NCBI GenBank assembly: GCA_964565935.1
Contig: CAZMGW010000007.1
Span: forward strand, 1 to 45,208
DNA length: 45,208 bases
Reading direction: 5' to 3'
DNA from: JBAXAM01 sp964565935
GTDB lineage: Bacteria > Pseudomonadota > Gammaproteobacteria > UBA9339
Under the pieces are notes generated by a model. That model was given only the letters and a program-made list of their open reading frames with translations. It made no database searches and was not told where the DNA came from. Of the stretch, positions 35,771 through 44,486 are shown piece by piece. The position numbers and the translations under genes are program-made. Numbering within the stretch: position 1 is the first letter of the stretch; the number at the start of each line of letters is the position of its first letter.

Positions 35771-35798
35771 AAAAAAATGGGCGACATGCCCATTTTTT
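35771..35798 (+). terminator. Terminator between tRNA-fMet and rimP
   Basis: A stem of ATGGGC with GCCCAT (extended by A/T pairs on both sides) and loop GACAT is followed by six T. It lies 94 bp after the tRNA and 31 bp before rimP. In E. coli the metY-nusA leader also has terminators that are partly read through, so some transcripts may continue into rimP-nusA-infB. Confidence 0.85.
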
Positions 35799-35828
35799 AT
35801 ATTCGGAATAATTTAGAGCTTTTGTTTA

Positions 35829-36296
35829 ATGAGACTCAGTAAAAAAATTGAAGATTTAATTATGCCTATAATCAAAGCTATGGGATATGAGCTTTGGGGA
35901 ATAGAATTGCATCAAAGTGGTAAAAGAACTTTATTGCGGATTTATATTGATGTTCTTTTAGGGGATGAACGCAAGAGTGTTAATGTTGATGATTGTGGCT
36001 TAGTGAGTAAACAAATTGGGGCTTTATTTGACGTGGAAAACCCAATTTCGGGAAGTTATAACTTAGAGGTTTCATCACCCGGGTTAGATCGTCCCTTGTT
36101 TAAAGCAGAGCACTATCAACGGTATGTGGGTAATTTGGTGAGTGTGCGTTTGCAACAACCACAAAATGGACAGCGTAAATTTGTAGGAGAAATTAAAGCG
36201 GTTTTTGATGGTAGGTTAGAGCTAATAGTTAATAATGAAATTGTTGTTTTTGAGTTAGTAAATATTAATAAAGCCAATTTGATATTGGGTTCTTGA
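35829..36296 (+). CDS. rimP: Ribosome maturation factor RimP
   Basis: 155 residues of the RimP family, with the conserved MGYELWGIELHQSGKRTLLRIYID region (in parts: MGYELWGIELHQSG, LLRIYID) and VSSPGLDRPLF. It is needed for 30S subunit maturation. It is followed closely by nusA, the universal rimP-nusA-infB order. Confidence 0.96.
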   Translation: MRLSKKIEDLIMPIIKAMGYELWGIELHQSGKRTLLRIYIDVLLGDERKSVNVDDCGLVSKQIGALFDVENPISGSYNLEVSSPGLDRPLFKAEHYQRYVGNLVSVRLQQPQNGQRKFVGEIKAVFDGRLELIVNNEIVVFELVNINKANLILGS

Positions 36297-36307
36297 GGGC
36301 GATAGCT

Positions 36308-37792
36308 ATGAACAAGGAAATATTATTAGTTGTAGATTCTGTATCCAACGAAAAAGATATGGAAAAAGAAGTCATTTTTGGCGCAATTGAGCGTGCGTTG
36401 GAAACCGTAACAGCAAAACGTTATTCAGAAGAAGTTGATATTAGGGTTGTGATTGATCGTAAAACTGGCAATTATGAAACTTTTCGTCGTTGGACCGTAA
36501 TTAGCAATGAAGAGGAATTAGAATTTCCAGGTAAACAGATGACGCTTACACAAGCACAAGCGGTTGATTCTGAGCTTGAAGTTGGCGACGTGATTGAAGA
36601 GCCGGTAGAGTCAGTAGAATTTGGTCGTATTGCAGCGCAGTTGGCTAAGCAAGTTATCATGCGTGAAATTCGTCGTGCAGAGCGAGAAGATATTGTTAAG
36701 CGCTACCTGAGTTTGGTTGGTACATTACAGATAGGAGTGGTTAAGAAAACTGGGCGAGACAATATTATTTTAGATATGGGCAGTAATATTGAAGCAATAA
36801 TTTTTCGTGATGGGATGTTGCCTAAAGAAGCAGTTAGAATTGGTGATCGGGTGCGTGGCGTGTTATGTGAAGTGCTTGAAGACACAAAAGGGCCAATGCT
36901 TGTCATGAGTCGTACATCGCCAAAAGTATTAATCGAATTATTTAAGCTGGAAGTTCCTGAAATTACTGAGGATATAATTACTATTAAGGCAGTGGCTCGT
37001 GATCCCGGCCTACGCGCCAAGATGGCTGTCAAAACCAATGATGGACGCATTGATCCAATTGGTGCATGTATTGGTATGCGTGGTTCGCGAGTGCAGAACG
37101 TTTCCAACGAACTTGGTGGTGAGCGTATTGATGTGATTTTATGGGATGATGATCCGGCGCAACTTGTTGTTAATGCCATGGCCCCCGCAGAAATTGCTTC
37201 GATTGTAGTTGATGAAGAAAGAAAAGTTATGGACATTGCGGTGCGTGAAGATCAGCTGGCTTTGGCGATTGGGCGTAACGGACAGAATGTTAAATTGGCT
37301 AGCGAACTATCTGGTTGGAAGTTGAATGTGGTTAGTGTTGCCGAAGCAGAAAAAAAGGTGAAAGAAGAAGCTGAAAATTTGACCACAATATTTACTGAAA
37401 ATTTATCAGTTGATGAGGATTTAGCCAATATTTTGGTGCAGGAAGGTTTTCGTACTTTAGAAGATGTGGCGTATGCTCCGATAGATGATTTGTTGTCTAT
37501 TGAGGGGTTTGATAAAGAAATTGCAGAAGCTTTAAAGAATCGTGCTCGAGATATTCTTTTAGAAAAGGCTTTATCTAGCAAGGTTGAGGTTGGTGTGGTT
37601 GAGCCGGCACAGGATTTATTAGAGCTTGAGGGTATGAATAGGCATTTGGCTTATGTGTTTGCTAGTCGCGGTATCATTACTCAAGAAGATTTAGCTGAAC
37701 AATCGATTGATGATCTAAGTGATATTGAGGAATTGTCCGAAGAAGAGAAGGCCAAGCTAATTATGACGGCGCGCAAACCGTGGTTTGAATGA
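36308..37792 (+). CDS. nusA: Transcription elongation/termination factor NusA
   Basis: 494 residues from the ATG at 36308 (495 in E. coli). GAGGG gives good spacing to this ATG. An upstream TTG at 36293 is rejected. Domains in order are the N-terminal RNA-polymerase-binding domain, S1 (about 130-200), two KH domains (about 200-345), and two acidic C-terminal repeats with helix-hairpin-helix character (about 360-420 and 436-494). It controls pausing, termination and antitermination. Confidence 0.97.
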   Translation: MNKEILLVVDSVSNEKDMEKEVIFGAIERALETVTAKRYSEEVDIRVVIDRKTGNYETFRRWTVISNEEELEFPGKQMTLTQAQAVDSELEVGDVIEEPVESVEFGRIAAQLAKQVIMREIRRAEREDIVKRYLSLVGTLQIGVVKKTGRDNIILDMGSNIEAIIFRDGMLPKEAVRIGDRVRGVLCEVLEDTKGPMLVMSRTSPKVLIELFKLEVPEITEDIITIKAVARDPGLRAKMAVKTNDGRIDPIGACIGMRGSRVQNVSNELGGERIDVILWDDDPAQLVVNAMAPAEIASIVVDEERKVMDIAVREDQLALAIGRNGQNVKLASELSGWKLNVVSVAEAEKKVKEEAENLTTIFTENLSVDEDLANILVQEGFRTLEDVAYAPIDDLLSIEGFDKEIAEALKNRARDILLEKALSSKVEVGVVEPAQDLLELEGMNRHLAYVFASRGIITQEDLAEQSIDDLSDIEELSEEEKAKLIMTARKPWFE

Positions 37793-37828
37793 TGATAACA
37801 ATAAATTATATAAGCTTTTAACAATTCC

Positions 37829-37898
37829 GCTCCGGAAGGAGCGAGAGGCTTCACCAGCCCAGCCAAGGCTTGCGCAGCAAGCCGCCGGGCTGGGTAAA
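37829..37898 (+). repeat. Intact copy of a dispersed palindromic repeat (copy B)
   Basis: Between nusA and infB. It begins with hairpin GCTCC-GGAA-GGAGC (37829-37842). A nested palindrome follows, with an outer CCAGCCC/GGGCTGG and an inner GGCTTGC-GCA-GCAAGCC. It shares an ordered set of motifs with copy A at 34883. The element is GC-rich in a local AT-rich setting. It may fold in the nusA-infB mRNA. Confidence 0.65.
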
Positions 37899-37931
37899 AT
37901 ATAGAGTTTTCGATAGAAAATAGAAAAAAAT

Positions 37932-40358
37932 ATGGCAGATATCACGGTAGAACAGTTAGCAAAAATGGTGGGTATTCCACCAGAACAGCTTTTGCTGCGA
38001 CTAAAAAATGCTGGGGTTGAAGTTAAAAATCCTGACCAATTTGTTACCGATGAACAAAAAAATCTTTTGCTTGGTTATCTAAAATCAACCCACACTGCGG
38101 GATCGCAGGAAAGTGCTGCTCCAGCGGCGATCACATTAAAACGCAAAAAAACATCTACCGACATCGCCAGCGCAGCTGCTCGTAATGTGATTAGCGTCAC
38201 TGTGCGTAAGCGCCGTGCTTATGATGTGGATAAAGAACTTGCCGAAGAAAAACGCCGCATTGAAGAGGAAGCAAAAAGACAATTAGAGAAAAAACTGTTG
38301 GCAGAGCGTCGTGCCAAAGAAGAGGAAGAGCGCAAGGCCAAGCTTTTGGCAAGCGAGAAAACTACCACCGCAGGAAAAGAGCAACCTCGGGAACCTCGAG
38401 TTGAGGTTGTTGAAGAGAAGCGTGAGCCAGTGGCGGTAAAAGCTAAGCCACATAAAGAAGAAGCCCCGGTTGTTCTTAGGCCCAAAAAACGCATCCATAC
38501 TGAAGTTAAACAAGCACCGAAAAAAGGGGTAAAACCAGTTTTTGGTAGACACAAAGAAGAGCCAGCTCTAGAAAGAACTGCTGTAGTTACACCAGTTGTT
38601 GGTGTACGCGAAGTTTCGATTCCGGAAACTTTAACCGTTGCCGAGTTAGCCAAAAAGATGTCAGTTAAAGCCACTGAAGTGATCAAGAGCATGATGAAAA
38701 TGGGAGCAATGGCTACCATTAATCAAGTAATTGATCAAGATACGGCCGCCTTGGTTGCGGAAGAAATGGGGTTTAAAACTACTTTAATCAAGGAAACTGC
38801 TTTAGAAGATAGCTTGGAATTAGAGCACGCAAGCGCTGCTGAAGAGGTGACGCGTGCGCCGGTAGTGACTATTATGGGTCACGTCGATCATGGTAAAACC
38901 TCGCTTTTGGATTACATTCGTCGTACCAAAGTTGCCGCTCGCGAAGCCGGTGGAATTACGCAACATATTGGCGCATACCACGTAGATACACCCCGTGGCA
39001 TGATAACTTTTTTAGATACCCCTGGACATGCGGCCTTTACTGCCATGCGTGCCCGCGGTGCCAAATGCACTGATATAGTGATTTTGGTGGTCGCGGCTGA
39101 TGATGGTGTGATGCCGCAAACAATAGAAGCAATTCAACACGCTCAAGCTGCTAAAGTGCCATTAATAGTTGCTATTAATAAAATCGACAAACCCGATGCC
39201 GATCCAGATCGAATTCGAACCGAGTTGACCAAATATAATATTGTTTCTGAGGAATGGGGTGGCGATACAATCTTCCAGAAGATTTCTGCTAAAACTGGAG
39301 ATGGAGTTGATGCTCTTTTAGAATCGATTCTAATTTTGGCTGAAGTTCAAGAATTAAAAGCTGCGACTAACTGTGCAGCGCGTGGAGTAGTAATCGAATC
39401 ACGCTTAGATAAAGGTCACGGCCCAGTGGCGACAGTTTTAGTGCAAAGAGGCACGTTGCATCAAGGAGACATTTTGCTCGCCGGTTTACATTACGGCCGA
39501 GTGCGTGGCATGTTTGACGATGCTGGTAAAAAAGTTGCTCAGGTTGGTCCATCAATTCCGGTTGAGGTTTTGGGTTTATCCGGAACCCCAAGTGCTGGTG
39601 ATGAAGCAATTGTGGTTGCGAGCGAAAAGAAAGCTCGAGAAATTGCATTATTTCGTCAAGGCAAATATCGTGATGTTAAATTGGCAAAACAGCAAGCAGC
39701 AAAATTAGAAAATATTTTAACTCGGATGCAAGAAGAGGGTGCAAAAACCTTAAATGTCGTATTGAAAACTGATGTCCAAGGTTCAGCTGAGGCAATCAGA
39801 GAAGTACTAGATAAAATTGCTACCGATGAAGTAAAAATTAAAGTTGTCGCTAGTGGTGTGGGTGGTATTACCGAATCAGATATTAATTTAGCTTTAGCTT
39901 CAGACGGTATTATTATTGGGTTTAATGTGCGCGCGGATGCGGTTGCCAAGCGTTTGGCTGAACGCGAAGGTGTGGATTTGCGTTACTATAGCATTATTTA
40001 TAAATTAGCCGATGATATTAAAGCTGCGTTGACCGGAATGCTCGCGCCAAAATACGAGGAGCAAATTATCGGGTTGGCCCAAGTTCGCGAAGTGTTTCGT
40101 TCTTCTAAATTGGGAGCAATCGCCGGTTGTATGGTTATTGAAAATTCTGTTAAGCGTGGAAACCCGGTCAGGGTGCTGCGTGATAATGTTGTGATTTATG
40201 AAGGAGAGTTAGAATCTCTGCGCCGGTTCAAAGAGGATGTCAGCGAGGTTCGTCAGGGAATGGAATGTGGTATCAGTATTAAGAATTATAATGATATCAA
40301 GGCTGGCGACCAGATTGAAGTTTATAAAAACGTGCTGGTCAAGCATACAATAGATTAA
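37932..40358 (+). CDS. infB: Translation initiation factor IF-2
   Basis: 808 residues. A short N-terminal IF2N-like domain (TVEQLAKMVGIPPEQLL) is followed by a charged, Lys/Glu-rich linker (about 60-220), a second IF2N domain (about 235-285) and the GTPase. G1 is GHVDHGKT at about 316-323, and NKID gives G4. The C-terminal domains that bind fMet-tRNA close the protein. IF-2 brings initiator tRNA to the 30S subunit. rbfA and truB, which usually follow, are replaced by convergent queA 12 bp downstream. Confidence 0.98.
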   Translation: MADITVEQLAKMVGIPPEQLLLRLKNAGVEVKNPDQFVTDEQKNLLLGYLKSTHTAGSQESAAPAAITLKRKKTSTDIASAAARNVISVTVRKRRAYDVDKELAEEKRRIEEEAKRQLEKKLLAERRAKEEEERKAKLLASEKTTTAGKEQPREPRVEVVEEKREPVAVKAKPHKEEAPVVLRPKKRIHTEVKQAPKKGVKPVFGRHKEEPALERTAVVTPVVGVREVSIPETLTVAELAKKMSVKATEVIKSMMKMGAMATINQVIDQDTAALVAEEMGFKTTLIKETALEDSLELEHASAAEEVTRAPVVTIMGHVDHGKTSLLDYIRRTKVAAREAGGITQHIGAYHVDTPRGMITFLDTPGHAAFTAMRARGAKCTDIVILVVAADDGVMPQTIEAIQHAQAAKVPLIVAINKIDKPDADPDRIRTELTKYNIVSEEWGGDTIFQKISAKTGDGVDALLESILILAEVQELKAATNCAARGVVIESRLDKGHGPVATVLVQRGTLHQGDILLAGLHYGRVRGMFDDAGKKVAQVGPSIPVEVLGLSGTPSAGDEAIVVASEKKAREIALFRQGKYRDVKLAKQQAAKLENILTRMQEEGAKTLNVVLKTDVQGSAEAIREVLDKIATDEVKIKVVASGVGGITESDINLALASDGIIIGFNVRADAVAKRLAEREGVDLRYYSIIYKLADDIKAALTGMLAPKYEEQIIGLAQVREVFRSSKLGAIAGCMVIENSVKRGNPVRVLRDNVVIYEGELESLRRFKEDVSEVRQGMECGISIKNYNDIKAGDQIEVYKNVLVKHTID

Positions 40359-40370
40359 CTAGAAAGTCCC

Positions 40371-41390
40371 CTAAACTATCAACATCCCATCACCATAGCT
40401 GAAAAAGCGATATCTTTGGCGTATTGCTTCGTGATAAGCGCGCATAACATTTTCCTTTCCAGCAAAAGCACAAATAAGCATTAGTAAGCTTGTTTTTGGT
40501 AAATGGAAATTGGTAATCAGACCATCGATACAGCGAAATTTATAGCCGGGGTAGATAAAAATATCTGTCTCACCACGGTATGGTTTGGTCTCGCCCGAGT
40601 GGGATGCGCTTTCCAAGGCGCGGGCACTGGTGGTGCCAACCGCAATCACTCTGCCTCCATTTTTTTTAGTAGTTGTGATTTGTTGACAAAGGCTTTTGGG
40701 AACATCGATATATTCCTTGTGCATTTTGTGATCTTCGATTTTTGGTGTGCGGATAGGTTGGAATGTTCCTGCGCCAACGTGCAGCGTTAAAAAAGCAGTT
40801 TGAATGTTTTTGTTGGCAAGGCTCAGCATCGATTCTTCGTCAAAATGTAAACCGGCTGTAGGCGCCGCGACCGCGCCTTCATATTTGGCATAAATGGTTT
40901 GATAGCGGTTTTCATCAATCATGGTTGGTTGATGTTCGATGTATGGGGGCAGCGGCGTTTTGCCGAATTGTTCAAGCACGAAATTAATCAAATGAGGTGA
41001 ATGTAAAGCCAATTCAAAAAAATCATCTTGGCGACCTATAACTTCAAACCAAGTGTCGTTGGTTAAAAGCAGTTTTGCGCCAATTTTTAGCGGTTTGCTG
41101 GTTTTGATTTGTGCAAGTAATTCATTATTTTCTAAAATACGCTCCACTAAAATTTCTACTTTACCGCCCGTTGGTTTGGTAGCAAATAAGCGCGCGGGGA
41201 TGACTTTAGTGTTATTGAAAACCAGTAAATCTCCTGGAGCGATTAAATTTGGTAAATCTTTAAAAACGTGATGAGTGATGGCCCCGGTTTTTTTGTTTAG
41301 ACACAACAAGCGGCTGGAGCTGCGCTTAGGCAAAGGAAACTGCGCGATAAGTTCCTCGGGGAGGGTGAAGTCGAAATCAGTAAGATGCAT
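40371..41390 (-). CDS. queA: S-adenosylmethionine:tRNA ribosyltransferase-isomerase QueA
   Basis: 339 residues, full length for QueA. The start is DFDFTLPEELIAQFPLPKRSSSRLL, quoted here in parts (FTLPEELIAQFPL, RSSSRLL). Conserved blocks include GDLLVFNNTKVIPARL, AAPTAGLHFDEE and the C-terminal NFHLPKTSLLML. It adds the epoxycyclopentane ring in queuosine synthesis on tRNA. It converges with infB. The upstream rpmE runs in the same direction. The downstream partner tgt is not in the window. Confidence 0.97.
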   Translation of the reverse strand: MHLTDFDFTLPEELIAQFPLPKRSSSRLLCLNKKTGAITHHVFKDLPNLIAPGDLLVFNNTKVIPARLFATKPTGGKVEILVERILENNELLAQIKTSKPLKIGAKLLLTNDTWFEVIGRQDDFFELALHSPHLINFVLEQFGKTPLPPYIEHQPTMIDENRYQTIYAKYEGAVAAPTAGLHFDEESMLSLANKNIQTAFLTLHVGAGTFQPIRTPKIEDHKMHKEYIDVPKSLCQQITTTKKNGGRVIAVGTTSARALESASHSGETKPYRGETDIFIYPGYKFRCIDGLITNFHLPKTSLLMLICAFAGKENVMRAYHEAIRQRYRFFSYGDGMLIV

Positions 41391-41405
41391 AGTTAGCTCG
41401 ACATA

Positions 41406-41470
41406 AGATCACGTTGCTTGCGAGTTGCAGAGCTGGTTATGGGGGGTTATAGAGATATCAAGCGTGATCT
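41406..41470 (-). other. Long-range stem between rpmE and queA
   Basis: AGATCACG (41406-41413) and its complement CGTGATCT (41463-41470) can pair, with an added CTTG/CAAG stem after a three-base bulge. The structure runs from the rpmE stop codon to just before queA. It has no T run, so I would not call it a terminator. Confidence 0.45.
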
Positions 41471-41708
41471 ATTTTGCTTCTTTATCTTTTTTAACTGGAG
41501 TCTTCTTTGGGCCATATTTATTTTGGAATTTTTCTACGCGCCCAGCGGTATCCATGACTTTTTGTTTGCCAGTATAAAATGGGTGGCAATTAGAGCATAT
41601 TTCTATGTTGAGAGCGTCTTTGCCAACGGTCGAGCTGGTCTCGAAAGTGTTGCCGCAGCTACAGACGACTTTTACTTGTTTATAGTTAGGGTGTATTTCT
41701 GGTTTCAT
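41469..41708 (-). CDS. rpmE: Ribosomal protein L31, zinc-binding type
   Basis: 79 residues. It starts MKPEIHPNYK and has the four zinc-ligand cysteines of the C+ type (Cys16, 18, 38 and 41), then HPFYTGKQKVMDTAGRVEKF. A charged Lys-rich tail ends the protein. It is part of the 50S subunit central protuberance region. A predicted promoter and ~80-nt leader lie upstream. Confidence 0.97.
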   Translation of the reverse strand: MKPEIHPNYKQVKVVCSCGNTFETSSTVGKDALNIEICSNCHPFYTGKQKVMDTAGRVEKFQNKYGPKKTPVKKDKEAK

Positions 41709-41788
41709 AGCTATGTCTCAAAATAAATAATCAATATAATCAATAAATTGCAACAGTTTATCGCATATTCAAACTTTTAAGGGTTTGG

Positions 41789-41817
41789 AGTATACCTATT
41801 TATAATAGAGCCGGCAA
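41789..41817 (-). promoter_or_regulatory. Probable promoter of rpmE
   Basis: Minus-strand TTGCCG (41812-41817), a 17-bp spacer and TATACT (41789-41794). The predicted leader is about 75 nt, long enough to hold a control structure. No Zur box was identified. Confidence 0.5.
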
Positions 41818-41880
41818 GTGAAAATATTCGTTCTAATTGTCAAAAATTGAATATTATCTAAATAAGTGGTGGGATATGGG

Positions 41881-41910
41881 TTACAACAAACGATTTACTC
41901 ATATTATAAC
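41881..41910 (+). promoter_or_regulatory. Possible promoter of the dihydrouridine synthase gene
   Basis: The 321-bp stretch 41709-42029 between rpmE and the dus gene holds no convincing gene. It contains the rpmE promoter, and on the plus strand TTACAA (41881-41886), 18 bp, TATAAC (41905-41910). A second isolated TATAAT lies at 41943. A short hairpin AGCTGG/CCAGCT near 41993-42011 precedes the start codon. Confidence 0.35.
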
Positions 41911-42029
41911 AAAAAACCAGGTGATAAATGCGCGTTGTTCCCTATAATATGTAGTGTGGATAGTAATAAAATTAGGCGATTAAATGTTGCAGAGCTGGGG
42001 AATAGCCAGCTGGATAATTAGGATACAAC

Positions 42030-43001
42030 TTGCTCAAACCTTTAAAAATATGTAACAAAACCTTTCCCTTGAATCTTATTCAAGGCCCATTAGCTGGCTA
42101 TAGTTGCTCAGCTTTTCGCCTTTTAACTTGGGAGTACAGCAAGCCCGCCTTCACGTGCACTGAAATGATTTCCTGCAACGCCTTAGCCCAGCAACCAAAG
42201 TTATCGTATCGGCGTTATATTGAAAAAGATCCCAAAGAAGGACCTGTCTGCTTTCAAATATTTGGCAAAGACCCTGAAAAAATAGGCCATGCGGCAAAAG
42301 TTGTAACCGATTTTGGCGCGGATTTGATTGATTTGAATTGTGGCTGCCCAGTTAAAAAAGTTCGCCGTCAAGGAGCGGGTTCTAGTCTGCTAACTGACCC
42401 AACGACGCTTTATAAATTACTGGTTGCGATGAAAAAAAATACCCACCTACCAATAGCTGCGAAAATCAGAGTTGAGAATCGTGGACAAGAAAAATTTAAT
42501 GCAGAAATCGCTAAAGTAGTCAGCGATGCTGGTGTTGATTTTTTAGTTGTGCATGGCAGGCACTGGAATGACACCTACAAAACCCCATGCAACTACGAAC
42601 ACATTAAATTTTTTGTTGACGAATTAAAAATTCCGGTTATCGGTAATGGTGATGTTGCTTGTGTCGATTCGTTGAAAAAAATGTTCGCGACCGGATGCGC
42701 CGGAGCCATGATTGCTCGCGCCGGAGTGGGGCAACCCTGGCTAATTCAAAAATTAATTGCGGAAATGAATGGCCAGGAATTTATCTCGCCATCCCGAAAA
42801 GAAATCGGAGCCATTTTTATACGCCACATTGAGCTCTTAGAAAAACTGCTAGGAAACGAAAAATTTGCGCTTTTACATGCGCGCAAAATTGCTGGCGCGT
42901 ACACCCAAGGCTTGAGCAATAAAAAAGAGTTTTGTTCTGCCATTAACGCCTGCGGCAGTTTGCAAGAATTAAACGATATCTGCTCACAATATTTTGTTTA
43001 G
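42030..43001 (+). CDS. tRNA-dihydrouridine synthase family protein (DusB-like)
   Basis: 323 residues, TIM-barrel flavoprotein. Visible motifs are the N-terminal IQGPLAGYS, the catalytic-site NCGCPVKKVRRQGAGSSLL (Cys106 in GCP), KIRVE, VHGRHW and the phosphate-binding GNGDV and GCAGAMIARA. It reduces uridine to dihydrouridine in tRNA with FMN and NADPH. The start is TTG at 42030, with TAGGA at good spacing and no better ATG. Which Dus subfamily it belongs to (B, or a divergent branch) needs a tree. It converges with the 4Fe-4S gene, with stop codons overlapping. Confidence 0.9.
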   Translation: MLKPLKICNKTFPLNLIQGPLAGYSCSAFRLLTWEYSKPAFTCTEMISCNALAQQPKLSYRRYIEKDPKEGPVCFQIFGKDPEKIGHAAKVVTDFGADLIDLNCGCPVKKVRRQGAGSSLLTDPTTLYKLLVAMKKNTHLPIAAKIRVENRGQEKFNAEIAKVVSDAGVDFLVVHGRHWNDTYKTPCNYEHIKFFVDELKIPVIGNGDVACVDSLKKMFATGCAGAMIARAGVGQPWLIQKLIAEMNGQEFISPSRKEIGAIFIRHIELLEKLLGNEKFALLHARKIAGAYTQGLSNKKEFCSAINACGSLQELNDICSQYFV

Positions 43002-43660
43002 TTTTTTATATTAGACAACGCTCGACGCGGACATTGAGAAACACATTCCCCGCATTTTATGCAATCGCTATTGGTAAGCAGCGTTTTATTTGCGGATATA
43101 ATCGATAAATTCATCGGACATGCTTTTTCGCACAATCTGCAACCCACACATTTTGCCGCATCCAGTTTTAAAGTTGATCTTGCTGCTTTTTCGCCAATAA
43201 TTTTTCCAAGAGTACCTATTGGACAAAAAGAACACCAAGTACGCGCGCGGATAAACATGGCAAGCACAATGCCAAGCAATGTTGTCGCGGTGCACATCAA
43301 CCAAAAGACGCGGCCCCAATGCTCTACCGAGCTGAAATTTTGAGACAAGCGATAAAACATTAGCCCCATTAACAAAACTAACACTGCCCAACGAAACGTC
43401 ATGCTGCGCAAAAACTGTGGCAATGGCTTTTGTGGGCTAATGGGGGTAATCAATCGATCAAAAAAAGCGCCGCGTGGGCATAAATTCCCGCACACATAAC
43501 GACCATTGATAAATGCTCCAATAATACCAACCAACATCACTAACGGTACGAAAAACCCCAACCAGGTATATTTCCATCCCAAACTAATGACAACCAAAAC
43601 TATCGGCAATAGTAACCATTGAATTATATGCCGTTTGTTTATTTTATTTTTTATATTCAT
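42998..43660 (-). CDS. Membrane 4Fe-4S polyferredoxin (NapH/CcoG-like)
   Basis: 220 residues. Four hydrophobic segments (about 12-29, 33-51, 91-104 and 119-137) are followed by a ferredoxin domain. Two membrane-proximal Cys pairs (CGNLCP, Cys57/61; CSFCP, Cys143/146) precede two classic 4Fe-4S sets (Cys171/174/177/181 and Cys200/203/206/210). The layout is like NapH, NosR C-terminal or CcoG proteins that pass electrons across the inner membrane. No nap, nos or cco genes are nearby, so the partner is unknown. It lies downstream of tpiA. Confidence 0.75.
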   Translation of the reverse strand: MNIKNKINKRHIIQWLLLPIVLVVISLGWKYTWLGFFVPLVMLVGIIGAFINGRYVCGNLCPRGAFFDRLITPISPQKPLPQFLRSMTFRWAVLVLLMGLMFYRLSQNFSSVEHWGRVFWLMCTATTLLGIVLAMFIRARTWCSFCPIGTLGKIIGEKAARSTLKLDAAKCVGCRLCEKACPMNLSIISANKTLLTNSDCIKCGECVSQCPRRALSNIKN

Positions 43661-43676
43661 TAAGAGGCAGAGTCAC

Positions 43677-43697
43677 TATCTTTACTCGGTAAAGATA
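43677..43697 (-). other. Stem-loop between tpiA and the 4Fe-4S gene
   Basis: A perfect 9-bp stem (TATCTTTAC/GTAAAGATA) with a three-base loop, between the tpiA stop (43699) and the next start (43660). There is no T run on the minus strand, so it may be an mRNA stability element and not a terminator. Confidence 0.5.
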
Positions 43698-43698
43698 A

Positions 43699-44460
43699 CT
43701 ACACCGCATTTTTAATAATACCAATAAAATCTTCAGGTTTTAAACTCGCGCCGCCGACCAAGGCTCCGTCGATATTTGGCTTCGATAGCAATTCTTTGCT
43801 GTTTGATGGTTTAACGCTGCCGCCATATAAAATTTTAACGATATCAGCGGTTGTCTGGCCGAACTGTTTGACCAACATATTGCGGATAACTGCATGAACT
43901 TCTTCTGCTTGCTCTGGGGTGGCAGTTTTGCCGGTACCGATCGCCCATACAGGTTCATATGCAATTACTATCTTTGCCATATGCTCTGGGGTTAAATCCA
44001 TAAGTCCACCAGAAAATTGTGCTCCGATAACCTCATTTACTTTTCCAGCTTCACGCTCTTCCAGCGTCTCACCCACACAAAAAATTGGAACCAGATTATG
44101 CGCCAAAGCCGCCTTGATTTTTTTGTTCACGGTGCCGTCGGTTTCGCCAAATATCTGACGTCTTTCGGAATGGCCAATGATCGCATATTCTGCGCCCGCG
44201 TCTTTAAGCATTGGTGCAGAAATCGCACCTGTAAAAGCCCCTGACTCTTCCCAAAACAAATCTTGAGAGCTAACCCCAATAAAAGAGTCCTTTAAAAACT
44301 CCGCCACTTTGTTAAGCGCGGTATATGGAGGCGCCACAACAATTTCTAACTTGGTTACATCTTGATATTGCAACCCATAATGCAGCGCCTTCACTAGCTC
44401 TAACGCCTCATTTATGGTTTTGTTCATTTTCCAGTTGCCGGCAATAAGTGGGGTTCTCAT
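43699..44460 (-). CDS. tpiA: Triosephosphate isomerase
   Basis: 253 residues, full length. Active-site residues are visible: Asn9 and Lys11 in GNWKMN, His97 in IIGHSERR, Glu169 in AYEPVWAIGTGKTA, and the phosphate-binding YGGSVKP. It interconverts dihydroxyacetone phosphate and glyceraldehyde-3-phosphate. In many gammaproteobacteria tpiA sits beside secG. Here secG is 9 kb away. It lies 26 bp after the class II aldolase gene, so the two may be co-transcribed. Confidence 0.98.
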   Translation of the reverse strand: MRTPLIAGNWKMNKTINEALELVKALHYGLQYQDVTKLEIVVAPPYTALNKVAEFLKDSFIGVSSQDLFWEESGAFTGAISAPMLKDAGAEYAIIGHSERRQIFGETDGTVNKKIKAALAHNLVPIFCVGETLEEREAGKVNEVIGAQFSGGLMDLTPEHMAKIVIAYEPVWAIGTGKTATPEQAEEVHAVIRNMLVKQFGQTTADIVKILYGGSVKPSNSKELLSKPNIDGALVGGASLKPEDFIGIIKNAV

Positions 44461-44486
44461 AATTGATTATCCTTTTTTATTATTAT

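Noticed and set aside
36703..37236. 177-codon minus-strand frame inside nusA
   Set aside because: It is fully overlapped by an unmistakable nusA, with serine-rich shadow composition.
38219..38719. 166-codon minus-strand frame inside infB
   Set aside because: It lies opposite the Lys/Glu-rich IF-2 linker, whose codons give a Ser/Phe/Leu-rich antisense frame.
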